DNA of 64,000 bases from RYN-230 sp963813975 (GCA_963813975.1 CAWFAP010000007.1:248001-312000); one strand, 5' to 3'. Shown: positions 52,125 through 61,567, counted from the first letter of the stretch. Numbers and translations are program-made. Notes: generated from the letters alone by a model not told the origin.

Positions 52125-52481
52125 ATGCACACCGCGATCGCCGAGCTGGAGCAGGCCCAGATCCGCTCCGACATCCCCGATTTCCGGCCCGGGGACACGC
52201 TGAAAGTCCATGTGCGGGTCACGGAAGGCACCCGGTCCCGGATCCAGGTTTTCCAGGGCATCGTGATCCGCCGCCAGGGCGGCGGGGCGCGGGAGACGTT
52301 CACCGTCCGGAAGATCAGCTACGGCGTCGGGGTGGAGCGGACGTTCCCGGTGCACACCCCCTCGATCGAGAAGATCGAGCTCGTGACCCGGGGCCGGGTG
52401 CGCCGGGCGAAGCTCTACTACCTCCGCGAGCTGCGCGGCAAGGCCGCCCGTATCCGCGAGCGGCGGGAGCCGGCGCGCTAG
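52125..52481 (+). CDS. rplS: Ribosomal protein bL19
   Basis: Large-subunit protein at the 30S-50S interface, 118 aa, starting MHTAIAELEQAQIRSDIPDF, with FQGIVIRRQGGGARETFTVR and LYYLRELRGKAARI. GAGGAACCGC precedes the ATG. The 141-bp gap after trmD could hold a leader controlling expression but shows no clear structure. Confidence 0.96.
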   Translation: MHTAIAELEQAQIRSDIPDFRPGDTLKVHVRVTEGTRSRIQVFQGIVIRRQGGGARETFTVRKISYGVGVERTFPVHTPSIEKIELVTRGRVRRAKLYYLRELRGKAARIRERREPAR

Positions 52482-52496
52482 CCGCGCCCTCCTCCG

Positions 52497-53316
52497 GTGG
52501 CCGGGAAGGATCTCGGTACCGCGGGACTGGCGCCGGCCGCCAGCCCGCCGGCCTGTGCGCGCCGGATCCCGTTCTGGCGGGAGTTAGCTTTCCTGCTCGT
52601 GCTGGCCGCCGGGTTCACCGTGCTCATCAAGGTGTTTGCCGTGGAGGCGTTCCGGATCCCGTCCGGCTCCATGGCGGATACGCTGCGCCCCGGTGAGCAG
52701 GTGCTGGTGAACAAGCTCGTGTACCGGGTCCGCGGCATCGACCGGGGCGACGTCGTGGTGTTCAGCGGCCAGGGCTCCTGGGATCCGCCGTCCGCGCCGC
52801 CTTCGGGGCCGGTTCCCGCCGTGCTCCGGCTGACCGGGATGACATCGAGCGGGACGGACTATGTGAAGCGGGTCATCGGGCTGCCCGGCGACCGCGTGTC
52901 CTGCTGCGACGCGAGGGACCGGGTCACGGTCAACGGCGTGCCGCTCAGCGAGCAGTCGTACCTGTACCCGGGCAACCGGCCGTCCGCCCAGCCGTTCAGC
53001 GTGACGGTCCCGCCCGGGAGGCTCTGGGTGATGGGAGACCACCGGCTGAATTCTTCCGATTCCCGTTACCGGTGACGATCCCGGTGCCGGGACGGTCCCG
53101 GAGAGCGCCGTGATCGGCCGGGCGTTCCTGGTCGTCTGGCCTCCGGCGCAGCTGAGGGAGCTTCCCATTCCCGCGACCTTCGCGCAGCCCGGGCTCTCCG
53201 CCCCGCCGCGGCGCGGACCGGTGGCCCCGCCGATAGCGGTAGGGCTGGCCGGGATGCTGCCGCTGGCGTGGGCGTGCCGCCGGCAGAGCGCGCACGTAGC
53301 GGCGGACCGGCGTTAG
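52497..53316 (+). CDS. lepB: Type I signal peptidase (first copy), frameshifted as sequenced
   Basis: Membrane protease removing signal peptides; about 272 aa if repaired. The membrane span is at about 30-50, the catalytic Ser58 in IPSGSM and Lys124 in DYVKRVIGLPGD. The first frame runs through VMGDHRLNSSDSRYR and stops at 53075. The remainder (DDPGAGTVPESAVIGRAF, then a second hydrophobic segment) continues in the next frame to 53316. The switch is at about 53067-53071 (TACCGG), needing one base fewer or two more. The catalytic residues are before the break. GTG 52497 start, 15 bp after rplS. Confidence 0.85.
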
Positions 53317-53327
53317 GCTCGGACACA

Positions 53328-54464
53328 ATGAACGACGACCGGGGTATAGGCGAGCCTGCGATGACAGGCTCGCCTGACGTTGAGCTGCCTGGCCACGACG
53401 GCGACAAGGCAGTGAGCGCAGAGCCGGAGATGCCAGGGGGCACCGGGACGATGACTCCACCGCCGCGCCGTGACGCCACGGCCCAGTCCGGCGACACCGG
53501 CGGTCAGGCCAGCGGCCCCGGCGGCCCGGGCCGCGCCCAGGCCGGCCCGGCCACGGCGAACGCGGCCCGGTCCAGGAAGAGACGCCGCCTTTCCTGGTGG
53601 GCGGAATTGCTCGTCCTGTTCGCGCTCGCGCTGGTCGTCATGCTGGTGATCAAGACCTACGTGGTGCAGGCGTTCTATATCCCGTCCTCGTCCATGGAGA
53701 ACACGCTCGACATCGGGGACAAGGTCCTGGTCAACAAGCTCGTCTACCACTTCCGCTCGATCGACCGCGGGGACGTGATCGTGTTCAACGGCGAGGGCTC
53801 GTGGGATGCGCCGAGCCCGCCCGCGTCCAATGACCCGGTCGTCCGGCTGGCCAGCAAGTTCGGGCACGCGGTCACCGGGCTGTTCGGCATCTCCCCGGGG
53901 GTGCACGACTACATCAAGCGGGTCATCGGCCTGCCCGGCGACCACGTCGCCTGCTGTAACGCGCAGCACCAGGTCACGGTGAACGGCGTCCCGCTCACCG
54001 AGAAGTCCTACCTGTACCCGGGCAACCGGCCGTCCGCCCAGCCGTTCAGCGTGAGGGTGCCTGCCGGCCGGCTGTGGGTGATGGGCGATCACCGCAACGT
54101 TTCCTACGACTCGCGCGGCCACGTCGGCGACCCGGGCGGCGGGACCATACCCGAGAGCCAGGTGGTCGGCCGGGCGTTCGTGATCCTGTGGCCGCCCAGC
54201 CGGTTCCGCGTCCTGCCCATACCGGCCACGTTCACCAAGCTGAACGCCGGCCAGGCCCTCGGCGCCCGGGCCGTCAGCGGACTCGCCATGCCGGCTGCGC
54301 CGCTCGTGCTGGCCGGGTCGGTAGCCGCGCCCCTGACCTGGCTGGACCGGCGGCTGAGGCGCCGCCGGCCGGTCTCGAAAGCCGGACCCGGGCCGGCTGG
54401 GTCGCAGCGGGTGGCGCGTACGGCCGGCGGGCGGTGGCCCGCCCGTCCGGGGAAGCGCCGGTAA
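53328..54464 (+). CDS. lepB: Type I signal peptidase (second copy)
   Basis: Signal peptidase of 378 aa. A hydrophilic N-terminal region of about 85 residues precedes the membrane span (92-110). The catalytic Ser122 is in YIPSSSMENT and the general-base lysine in HDYIKRVIGLPGD; GDHRNVSYDSRGHVGD follows. A second hydrophobic segment (about 305-325) and a basic tail end the protein. It shares long identical stretches with the first copy (YLYPGNRPSAQPFSV), so they arose by tandem duplication, as seen in Streptomyces sip clusters. Confidence 0.93.
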   Translation: MNDDRGIGEPAMTGSPDVELPGHDGDKAVSAEPEMPGGTGTMTPPPRRDATAQSGDTGGQASGPGGPGRAQAGPATANAARSRKRRRLSWWAELLVLFALALVVMLVIKTYVVQAFYIPSSSMENTLDIGDKVLVNKLVYHFRSIDRGDVIVFNGEGSWDAPSPPASNDPVVRLASKFGHAVTGLFGISPGVHDYIKRVIGLPGDHVACCNAQHQVTVNGVPLTEKSYLYPGNRPSAQPFSVRVPAGRLWVMGDHRNVSYDSRGHVGDPGGGTIPESQVVGRAFVILWPPSRFRVLPIPATFTKLNAGQALGARAVSGLAMPAAPLVLAGSVAAPLTWLDRRLRRRRPVSKAGPGPAGSQRVARTAGGRWPARPGKRR

Positions 54465-54474
54465 CGAGGTGGCG

Positions 54475-55263
54475 ATGCCTTGGTGGCGGCATCCCGGCTA
54501 TACCCCCCGGCGTGCGGCAGGACTCACGGGATACGAGCGCGTCCTGGCCCGGGCTGGCCTGTCCCCGGTGGCCGGGATCGACGAGGCGGGCCGCGGGGCC
54601 TGCGCCGGCCCGCTGGTGGTCGCCGCGGTAATCCTGGACCCGCGCAAGCTCTCCGGGCTCACCGGCGTCGCCGACTCCAAGACATTGACCGCCGCGGCCC
54701 GTGAGGAGGCGTACACCGAGGTGATGCGAACCGCGCTCAGCTGGCACCGGGTCATCATCCCGGCGGCCGAGATCGACGCGTGCGGCCTGCACGTCTGCAA
54801 CATCGCCGGGATGCGGCGGGCGCTGGCCGGGCTGTCGTGCCAGCCGGGGTACGCGCTCACGGACGGTTTCGCGGTCCGCGGCCTGGGCATCCCAGCGCTG
54901 GCGATGTGGAAGGGCGACGAGGTGGCCGCCTGCGTGGCGGCGGCCTCGATCGTGGCCAAGGTCACCAGGGACCGCATCATGACCGGGCTCGCCGAGGAGT
55001 ACCCGGCGTACGGATTTGCCCGGCACAAGGGGTACTCCACCCGGAGCCACATGCGGGCGCTGGCCCAGCACGGGCCGTGCCCCGAGCACCGGACGTCGTT
55101 CGCTAACGTCAATGGACTGGTCCGGGACCTGCCACTGGTAGACCAGGACCTCGACGAGCAGGAGGTTGTTGGCCCGGAGGCGGACGGCCAGGCGGCTGAC
55201 GGCGTGGTTGCCGGCCAGATGAGGTCCCGGGAATTGCTCGGCGGAGAATTGGCCTATCGTTGA
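54475..55263 (+). CDS. rnhB: Ribonuclease HII
   Basis: Removes ribonucleotides from DNA-RNA hybrids, 262 aa. It has the metal-site motif VAGIDEAGRGACAGPLVVAA, then VADSKTL, AASIVAKVTRDRIM and YGFARHKGYST. ATG 54475 with GAGGTGG upstream is preferred to GTG 54469. A C-terminal tail of about 45 residues rich in Asp/Glu/Gly is extra. Confidence 0.94.
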   Translation: MPWWRHPGYTPRRAAGLTGYERVLARAGLSPVAGIDEAGRGACAGPLVVAAVILDPRKLSGLTGVADSKTLTAAAREEAYTEVMRTALSWHRVIIPAAEIDACGLHVCNIAGMRRALAGLSCQPGYALTDGFAVRGLGIPALAMWKGDEVAACVAAASIVAKVTRDRIMTGLAEEYPAYGFARHKGYSTRSHMRALAQHGPCPEHRTSFANVNGLVRDLPLVDQDLDEQEVVGPEADGQAADGVVAGQMRSRELLGGELAYR

Positions 55264-55312
55264 TGGGAACCGGATCGGACCTCCCGACGCAGGCTGATCG
55301 GAGGGGGAGGAC

Positions 55313-55630
55313 ATGAGCGCAGAAGATCTCGAAAAGTACGAGACCGAGATGGAACTGCAGCTCTACCGCGAGTACCGGGACGTCGTGGGGCTGTTCACCC
55401 ACGTGGTGGAGACCGAGCGGCGGTTCTACCTCACCAACGACGTGGAACTGAACGTGCGCGCCGCCGAGAACGGCGAGGTGTACTTCGAGGTCATCATGCA
55501 GGACGCCTGGGTATGGGATATGTACCGTCCAGCGCGGTTTGTGAAGAATGTCCGGGTGGTTACGTTCAAGGACGTCAACGTCGAGGAGCTGGCGCGCGCC
55601 GAGCTCGAGGTTCCCGAAGAAACCAAGTGA
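55313..55630 (+). CDS. DUF2469 family protein
   Basis: Protein of 105 aa highly conserved and essentially restricted to actinobacteria (Rv2901c-like). It starts MSAEDLEKYETEMELQLYRE and includes FYLTNDVELNVR and YFEVIMQDAWVWDMYRPARF. Acidic, soluble. GGAGGGGGAGG precedes the ATG. Function is unknown; it always lies after rnhB, as here. Confidence 0.94.
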   Translation: MSAEDLEKYETEMELQLYREYRDVVGLFTHVVETERRFYLTNDVELNVRAAENGEVYFEVIMQDAWVWDMYRPARFVKNVRVVTFKDVNVEELARAELEVPEETK

Positions 55631-55969
55631 TCCGGCGCGGACCCGCGCGGCACGATCCGGCGCTGACGGGGTGGCCCCGGCTGCCTGAGCCTCTGCCCGG
55701 GAGCGGCCGCAGGCTCTGATCCTGAGGCGGCCCCAAGGCGCCTAATCCGGGCTCTGGCCGGGAGCCGTCGCGGGCCCTGACCCCGACGGCCCCAAGCCGC
55801 CTAATCCGCTCTGACCAGGGGCAGCCCGCCAGGATTAAACCACCCGGCAGTGACAAACGGCCTTCCCCGTCCACAGAATCGCGTTTCGTGCTCCGTCGTC
55901 CACAGCGCAGCAGCTGCTCCAGCGCGGCGCCTCCCATTCCGGCACCGTCGTCACCGGAGGTGGTGCCGG
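55631..55969. other. Intergenic region with long imperfect direct repeats
   Basis: A gap of 339 bp between the DUF2469 gene and yraN. It contains two imperfect copies of a roughly 58-nt unit (55691-55749 and 55752-55808) starting CTCTG and ending GCCTAATCCG, and the start of a third (55809-55825). No gene is apparent. Confidence 0.7.
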
Positions 55970-56326
55970 GTGAACGACAAGGACGAGCTGGGCCGCCGCG
56001 GCGAGCAGCTCGCGGCGGAGTACCTGGAACGCGCCGGACTGCGGATCCTCGACCGGAACTGGCGGTGCGAGGCCGGCGAGCTCGACATCGTGGCCCTCGA
56101 GCGCCGGGTCCTCGTGGTCTGCGAGGTCAAGACCCGCTCAGGCGTCAGGTACGGCAGCCCCCTCGAGGCCGTCAGCCACAGTAAGCGCGTCCGGCTGCGC
56201 CGGCTGGCGTCCACCTGGCTGGACACCCGGGGGCTGCGGTTCGACGAGGTGCGGATCGACGTGATCGGGCTGGTCCGCGACCGGTCCGGGGAGTTCACCC
56301 TGGAGCACGTGCGGGGGGTGGGCTGA
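55970..56326 (+). CDS. YraN/UPF0102 family endonuclease-like protein
   Basis: Protein of 118 aa with a restriction-endonuclease-like fold: LGRRGEQLAAEYLERAGLRI, GELDIVALE and VCEVKTRSG (the D-x-n-ExK pattern). GTG 55970 is selected because GGAGG lies nine bases upstream and homologues start with this sequence. Function unproven. Its TGA is immediately followed by the comM ATG. Confidence 0.9.
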   Translation: MNDKDELGRRGEQLAAEYLERAGLRILDRNWRCEAGELDIVALERRVLVVCEVKTRSGVRYGSPLEAVSHSKRVRLRRLASTWLDTRGLRFDEVRIDVIGLVRDRSGEFTLEHVRGVG

Positions 56327-58006
56327 ATGCCGGTTGCCCGGACCCACTCAATCGCCCTGGTCGGGGTGGAGGGCCATCCGGTCGAGATCGAGGCCGACAT
56401 CCAGAACGGGCTGCCGGGGCTGCTCCTGGTCGGCCTGCCCGATACGGCGCTCCGCGAGGCCCGGGACCGGATCCGGGCCGCGATCGTGAACAGCCGCGAG
56501 CAGTGGCCGCAGCGGCGGATCACGGTCGGCCTGTCCCCGGCCAGCCTGCCCAAACGGGGCAGCGGGTTCGACGTCGGCATCGCGGTGGCCATTCTCGGCG
56601 CCGCGGGCTCGGTCCCGGCGGCGGCCATCGACGGGGTCGCGTTCCTCGGCGAGCTCGGGCTCGACGGCCAGCTGCGCCCGGTCCGCGGGGTGCTGCCCGC
56701 GGTCGCCGCCGCGGGGGCCAGCGGCTTCCGGCGGGTCGCGGTGCCGACCGCCAACGAGGCGGAGGCGGCATTGGTCCCCGGCCTCCGGGTCCTGAGCGCC
56801 GCGACCCTGCAGGGCCTGCTCGGCTGGCTCCGCGGCCGGCCTCCGGCCGGTCCCGCGGATCCGGGCCGCCTGGTGGACCCGGGCGGCCTGGCTGGGGCCG
56901 GGGATCTGGCCGGGCCCGGAGCCCGGGCGGATCCCGGGGGGCTGTCTGACCCGGCGGGGCTTGGCCGCGTGAGCGGCCCGGTCCGGCTGGTCGAGGGCGG
57001 CGGGCGGCCCGTGGCGGCCGGGGAAGCGGCCGGGGCGCCGACGGGTCCCGGGCCCGACCTGGCCGATGTGCTGGGCCAGCCGACGGCGCGCCGGGCCGCG
57101 GAGATCTGCGCCGCGGGCGGCCATCACCTGTGCCTGCTGGGCCCGCCGGGCGCGGGCAAGACGATGCTGGCCGAGCGGATCCCGACCGTGCTGCCCCGCC
57201 TCGACCCCGCCGCCGCCCTCGAGGTCACCGCGATTCACTCGGTGGCGGGCGTGCTCCCGGACCGCAGCCCGCTGCTGACCGCACCCCCGTTCTGCGCCCC
57301 GCATCACACCGCGAGCAAGGCCGCGATCGTCGGCGGCGGCAGCGGGGTGATCCGCCCGGGAGCCGCCTCTCTGGCTCACCGCGGCTGCCTGTTCCTGGAT
57401 GAGGCGCCCGAGTTTGGCCGGGACGTGCTCGACGCGCTCCGACAGCCGCTGGAGTCGGGGGAGGTCGTGGTGGCCCGGTCCGGCGTGACCGCGCGCTTCC
57501 CGGCCCGCTTCACGCTGCTGCTGGCCGCCAACCCCTGCCCGTGCGCCAAGGGACCGGGGCAGGCGGCCTGCGGCTGCACCCCCTCGGTCCGCCGGCGGTA
57601 CCTGGCCCGGCTGTCGGGGCCACTGCTCGACCGCGTCGATGTGAAGGTGGAATTCATGCCCGTAAGCCGGAGGGAGTTGCTCAGCGACGCGACGTTCGCG
57701 GAGCCCAGTGCGACGGTGGCCGCCCGGGTCGAGGCGGCCCGGCACCGGGCGGCTGCCCGGCTGCGTGACACACCCTGGCGGCTCAACGCCGAGGTCCCGG
57801 GCAGCGAGCTGCGCCGTGGCTATGCCCCCGCGCCCGGCGCCCTCGTGCCCCTGGAGCGGGCCATGGACCTGGGCCAGATCAGCGCGCGGGGCGTGCACCG
57901 GGTAATCCGGGTGGCCTGGACGCTGGCCGACCTGGCCGGGGTGCCGCGCCCGACCGCCGACCAGACCAGCGCCGCGCTCGGCCTGTGGTTGGGGGTGCCC
58001 CGATGA
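56327..58006 (+). CDS. comM: YifB/ComM family Mg-chelatase-like AAA+ ATPase
   Basis: AAA+ helicase-like protein of 559 aa; ComM promotes branch migration during transformation. The N-terminal Lon-protease-like domain (ARTHSIALVGVEGHPVEIE, PKRGSGFDVGIA) is joined by an unusually long Gly/Pro/Asp-rich linker (about 171-243) to the ATPase: Walker A GPPGAGKT (272-279), Walker B LFLDEAPEF, LLLAANPCPC and RRRYLARLSGPLLDRVD. dprA overlaps its end by 4 nt. Confidence 0.93.
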   Translation: MPVARTHSIALVGVEGHPVEIEADIQNGLPGLLLVGLPDTALREARDRIRAAIVNSREQWPQRRITVGLSPASLPKRGSGFDVGIAVAILGAAGSVPAAAIDGVAFLGELGLDGQLRPVRGVLPAVAAAGASGFRRVAVPTANEAEAALVPGLRVLSAATLQGLLGWLRGRPPAGPADPGRLVDPGGLAGAGDLAGPGARADPGGLSDPAGLGRVSGPVRLVEGGGRPVAAGEAAGAPTGPGPDLADVLGQPTARRAAEICAAGGHHLCLLGPPGAGKTMLAERIPTVLPRLDPAAALEVTAIHSVAGVLPDRSPLLTAPPFCAPHHTASKAAIVGGGSGVIRPGAASLAHRGCLFLDEAPEFGRDVLDALRQPLESGEVVVARSGVTARFPARFTLLLAANPCPCAKGPGQAACGCTPSVRRRYLARLSGPLLDRVDVKVEFMPVSRRELLSDATFAEPSATVAARVEAARHRAAARLRDTPWRLNAEVPGSELRRGYAPAPGALVPLERAMDLGQISARGVHRVIRVAWTLADLAGVPRPTADQTSAALGLWLGVPR

Positions 58007-59166
58007 CTGACCGCCAGCAGCGGCAGCAACGAGACGGGGAGCACCGGGACCGGCTGGCCCGGGCGGTGCTGACCTGGATCGCCGAGCCCGGCGACGTGCA
58101 GCTCGGGACCCTGCTGCAGCAGCGCCCGCCCGAGGCGGTGGTTGCCGCGCTGATCTCCGGGACCCCCCTGGTGGCCGCGCCGGCCATCCCGGGCCTGGAC
58201 CGGGCGTGGCCGCGGTGGGCGGCCCGGCTCGGCGACGCGCCCACCGCGGCCACGGTGGAGGCCTGGCAGCGGGATGGGATCCGGCTGGTCTGCCCGGGTG
58301 ACCCGGAGTGGCCCGGGCAGCTCGACGTGCTCGGCGACGGGCGGCCGTGGGGCCTGTGGGTGCGCGGGCAGGTTGACCTCCGGTTCGCCTGCCTGCGCTC
58401 GGTGTCGATTGTCGGGACCCGGGCGGCCACGGCTTACGGCACCCACGTGACCACCGAGCTCGCGGCCACCCTGGCCGAGCGGGGCTGGACGGTGGTCTCC
58501 GGCGGAGCGTTCGGGATCGACAGCCAGGCCCACCGCGGCGCGCTCGCGGCCGAGGGGGTGAGCGTCGCGGTCCTGCCCTCCGGGCTGGATGTCCCGTACC
58601 CGCGCGGCCACCACGACCTGTTCGAGGCCATCGTGGCCCATGGGGCGCTGGTCAGCGAGCAGCCGCCGGGCCGCACGCCGACCCGGCCCGGGTTCCTGGT
58701 GCGCAACCGGCTGATCGCCGCGCTCAGCCGCGGAACCGTGCTGGTCGAGGCCGCGCTGCGCAGCGGGGCGCTGAACACGGCCCGGCATGCCCGGGACCAG
58801 AATCGCCCGCTGATGGCGGTGCCGGGCCCGGTGACATCTTTAGCGTCGGCCGGCTGCCACCTGGTCATCAGGGACTGGGGGGCGGTGTGTGTTACCGACG
58901 TGCACGATGTGCTCGCCTGCCTGACGTTCAGCCCCGGCGACCTGGCGGACTCATCCCGCAGCCCGGTGCTGCCCCGGGACGAGCTGGACCCGGTCAGCCT
59001 GGGCGTCCTGGAAGCCGTGCCCGCCCGCGGTGGCCGGGGGCCCGCCCGGATCGCGGTGTCCGCAGGCGTGGATTTCGATACCGTGATGCGCTGCCTGGGT
59101 GAGCTCGCGGCGGCCGGTTTTATCGAGCGATGCGAGCGGGGCTGGCGGGTCCGCCGGCCCGGCTGA
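58003..59166 (+). CDS. dprA: DNA-processing protein DprA/Smf
   Basis: RecA-loading single-strand DNA binding protein, 387 aa. The Rossmann core includes SIVGTRAATAYGTHVT, SGGAFGIDSQAHRGAL and LSRGTVLVEAALRSGALNTARHA, PLMAVPGPV. A C-terminal winged helix (RIAVSAGVDFDTVMRCLGEL) ends the protein. ATG 58003 overlaps the comM stop (ATGA). The comM-dprA pair is general in bacteria and does not by itself show competence. Confidence 0.95.
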   Translation: MTDRQQRQQRDGEHRDRLARAVLTWIAEPGDVQLGTLLQQRPPEAVVAALISGTPLVAAPAIPGLDRAWPRWAARLGDAPTAATVEAWQRDGIRLVCPGDPEWPGQLDVLGDGRPWGLWVRGQVDLRFACLRSVSIVGTRAATAYGTHVTTELAATLAERGWTVVSGGAFGIDSQAHRGALAAEGVSVAVLPSGLDVPYPRGHHDLFEAIVAHGALVSEQPPGRTPTRPGFLVRNRLIAALSRGTVLVEAALRSGALNTARHARDQNRPLMAVPGPVTSLASAGCHLVIRDWGAVCVTDVHDVLACLTFSPGDLADSSRSPVLPRDELDPVSLGVLEAVPARGGRGPARIAVSAGVDFDTVMRCLGELAAAGFIERCERGWRVRRPG

Positions 59167-59425
59167 GATCAGGGGAGCGTGGCCACGGGCCGCGCCACCG
59201 GGACGTCCGGCTGGTGCGGGCCGGCCGGTGGCTGGCTGGCCGGTGCGAGTCGAGCCGGTGCTGGCCGACCGGTGCGGGCCAGCGGCCACGGGGCCGGCTT
59301 GCCGAGGGCCGGCCGGGGTGGCCCGGGCCCGCCCTCCTGCATCAATCAGGCATATTGGTGAGCCGAATAGCCAAATTCTGCCCGATTCCGGGCAAGTTCG
59401 TTGCCATCCGGCCGGACTATCGAGC

Positions 59426-59713
59426 ATGCTGGCACGTGTGGCAGTCGCGCAACGGCCGTTCGAGGACCTGATCGCGCATCTGACCCGGAGCAGCTCGCTG
59501 GGCCCCGGGGAGGCGGCGCGGTTGGTCGATGACGTGCTCGGGTATTTCTCCGAGCCAGCGGACGCCTTCGTCCGCAGGCGCCACGGGGAACTCAAGGCAC
59601 GGGGTCTGACCAACGACCGCGCGTTCAATCAGATCGCGATTGAGCTGCAGCTACGGCTGGTGGCGCCACCCCAGTACACGCTGCGTCAGTTGCGCCGCAT
59701 CATCTACGGCTGA
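59426..59713 (+). CDS. Small conserved hypothetical protein upstream of glmS
   Basis: Protein of 95 aa: MLARVAVAQRPFEDLIAHLT at the start, a central VDDVLGYFSEPADAFVRRRH and a C-terminal QLRRIIYG. It looks like a helical, charged, globular protein. Similar short ORFs occur before glmS or near sigma-factor genes in actinobacteria, by recall. GTG 59435 is an alternative start. The open frame upstream to 59099 is GC-bias noise. Confidence 0.7.
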   Translation: MLARVAVAQRPFEDLIAHLTRSSSLGPGEAARLVDDVLGYFSEPADAFVRRRHGELKARGLTNDRAFNQIAIELQLRLVAPPQYTLRQLRRIIYG

Positions 59714-59725
59714 GAAGGGCAGAGT

Positions 59726-61540
59726 ATGTGCGGAATCGTCGCTCATATCGGGAGCCGCGACTGCGTCCCCATCCTGCTGGAGGGCCTGGCCCGGCTGGAG
59801 TACCGGGGCTACGACTCGGCAGGTATCGCGGTGCTCAGCCGGTCCGGCGAGATCCGGGTGCACAAGGCCAAGGGGCGGGTCGCCGACCTGGCCGCGGGAC
59901 TGCCCGCGCGGTTCAAGGGCAGCCCGGGCATCGGTCACACCCGCTGGGCCACCCACGGCGAGCCGAGTGACGTCAACGCCCATCCGCACGTTTGCGGGCC
60001 GATAGCGATCGTGCACAACGGGATCATCGAGAACGCCGATGAGCTGCGGGCCAAGCTGAGCGTGGACGGGGCCGTGTTCGCCTCCGAAACCGACAGCGAG
60101 GTGCTCGCCCACCTGATCGCGGCCAGCAGCGCCGACGACCTGGAGGAGGCGGTCCGCCAGGCGCTGAGCTCGGTGGTCGGCACCTACGGAATCGTCGTTC
60201 TCGATGCCCGCCACCCGGACGTCATCGTGGCGGCCCGCAACGGCAGCCCGGTAGTTCTCGGCCTCGGCGACAAGGAGATGTTCGTCGCCTCTGACGTCGC
60301 CGCTCTTGTCCGCTACACCCGCCAGGTGGTGCATCTCGACGACGGCGAGGTCGCGGCGGTCCGCGCGGACGGCTTCGTGACCTCGACGCTCGATGCCCAG
60401 ACCACGATCAAGCAGCCCTCCACCATCGACACCGACGCCGCCTCCTATGACGCCGAGGGCTACACGCACTTCATGCGCAAGGAGATCCACGAGCAGCCCC
60501 GCGCGGTCGAGCGGGCCCTGCGGGGCCGCCTGGACAGCCGGTTCCACACCGCGCACCTCGGCGGGCTGAACATGGACGCCCGCCAGCTCCGGGAGATCCG
60601 CCGTGTGCTGGTGCTCGGCTGCGGCTCGGCGTACTACTCCGGCCAGGTCGGCGCGCAGCTGATCGAGGACCTGGCCCGGATCCCCGCGGCCGCCGAGCCG
60701 GCCTCGGAGTTCCGCTACCGCAACCCCGTGGTGGAAGCGGACACCCTGTACGTCGGGGTCAGCCAGTCCGGCGAGACGTACGACACGCTGGCCGCGGTCC
60801 AGGAGCTGAAGCGCAAGGGCGGCCAGGTGCTGGGGGTGGTGAACTCGGTCGGCAGCGCCATAGCCCGGGAGTGCGACGGCGGCATGTACCTGCACGCCGG
60901 CCCGGAGATCTCGGTCACCTCGACGAAGACCTTCACGGCCACGGCGGTGGCCTTCGCCCTGCTGGCCCTGCACCTGGGCCGCATCCACGACCTCTCGCCG
61001 GCCGACGGCCGGCGGATCATCGCCGGGCTGCACGCCCTCCCCGGGCAGATCGAGGAGATGCTGGCCGGTGAGCAGCACGTGGCCGACGTCGCCGCCGAGC
61101 TGGTGAACGCCAAGGGCATGTTCTTCGTCGGCCGGGTCCGCGGCTACCCCGTCGCCCGGGAGGGGGCGCAGAAGCTCAAGGAGGTCTCCTACCTGCACGC
61201 GGAGGCCTACCCGGCCAGCGAGCTCAAGCACGGGCCGCTCGCCCTGGTGAACCCGGAGCTGCCCACGGTCGCGATCGTGCCCAGCGACGACCTGTTCGAC
61301 AAGAACCTGTCCACGCTCGGCGAGATCCGCGCCCGCCGCGGCCCGGTGATCGCCGTCGCGCACACTGACCTGGATCCCAAGCTCGCCGACCACGTGATCC
61401 GGGTGCCGAAGAACGAGCCCGAGCTGGACCCGATCCTGCTCTCCGTGCCGCTGCAGATGCTCGCCTACCACGCGGCGGTGGCGCTCGGCAACGACGTGGA
61501 CAAGCCGCGCAACCTGGCCAAGAGCGTCACAGTGGAATGA
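59726..61540 (+). CDS. glmS: Glutamine--fructose-6-phosphate aminotransferase (isomerizing)
   Basis: First step of UDP-GlcNAc synthesis, 604 aa. The nucleophile Cys2 (MCGIVAHIG) begins the glutaminase domain (RLEYRGYDSAGIA, GHTRWATHGEPS). Two SIS domains follow (CGSAYYSGQ, GVSQSGETYDTLAAV, TSTKTFTATA) and the C-terminus has PRNLAKSVTVE, the expected end. AGAAGGGCAG precedes the ATG. No glmS ribozyme is seen in the short upstream gap. Confidence 0.96.
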   Translation: MCGIVAHIGSRDCVPILLEGLARLEYRGYDSAGIAVLSRSGEIRVHKAKGRVADLAAGLPARFKGSPGIGHTRWATHGEPSDVNAHPHVCGPIAIVHNGIIENADELRAKLSVDGAVFASETDSEVLAHLIAASSADDLEEAVRQALSSVVGTYGIVVLDARHPDVIVAARNGSPVVLGLGDKEMFVASDVAALVRYTRQVVHLDDGEVAAVRADGFVTSTLDAQTTIKQPSTIDTDAASYDAEGYTHFMRKEIHEQPRAVERALRGRLDSRFHTAHLGGLNMDARQLREIRRVLVLGCGSAYYSGQVGAQLIEDLARIPAAAEPASEFRYRNPVVEADTLYVGVSQSGETYDTLAAVQELKRKGGQVLGVVNSVGSAIARECDGGMYLHAGPEISVTSTKTFTATAVAFALLALHLGRIHDLSPADGRRIIAGLHALPGQIEEMLAGEQHVADVAAELVNAKGMFFVGRVRGYPVAREGAQKLKEVSYLHAEAYPASELKHGPLALVNPELPTVAIVPSDDLFDKNLSTLGEIRARRGPVIAVAHTDLDPKLADHVIRVPKNEPELDPILLSVPLQMLAYHAAVALGNDVDKPRNLAKSVTVE

Positions 61541-61567
61541 GCGCCGGTCCTGCCCCACACTGGCTGC

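Noticed and set aside
3736..53316. Programmed ribosomal frameshifting as explanation of the broken genes
   Set aside because: The sites differ in direction and context, have no common slippery sequence or following pseudoknot that I can see, and involve unrelated genes; indel errors explain them better.
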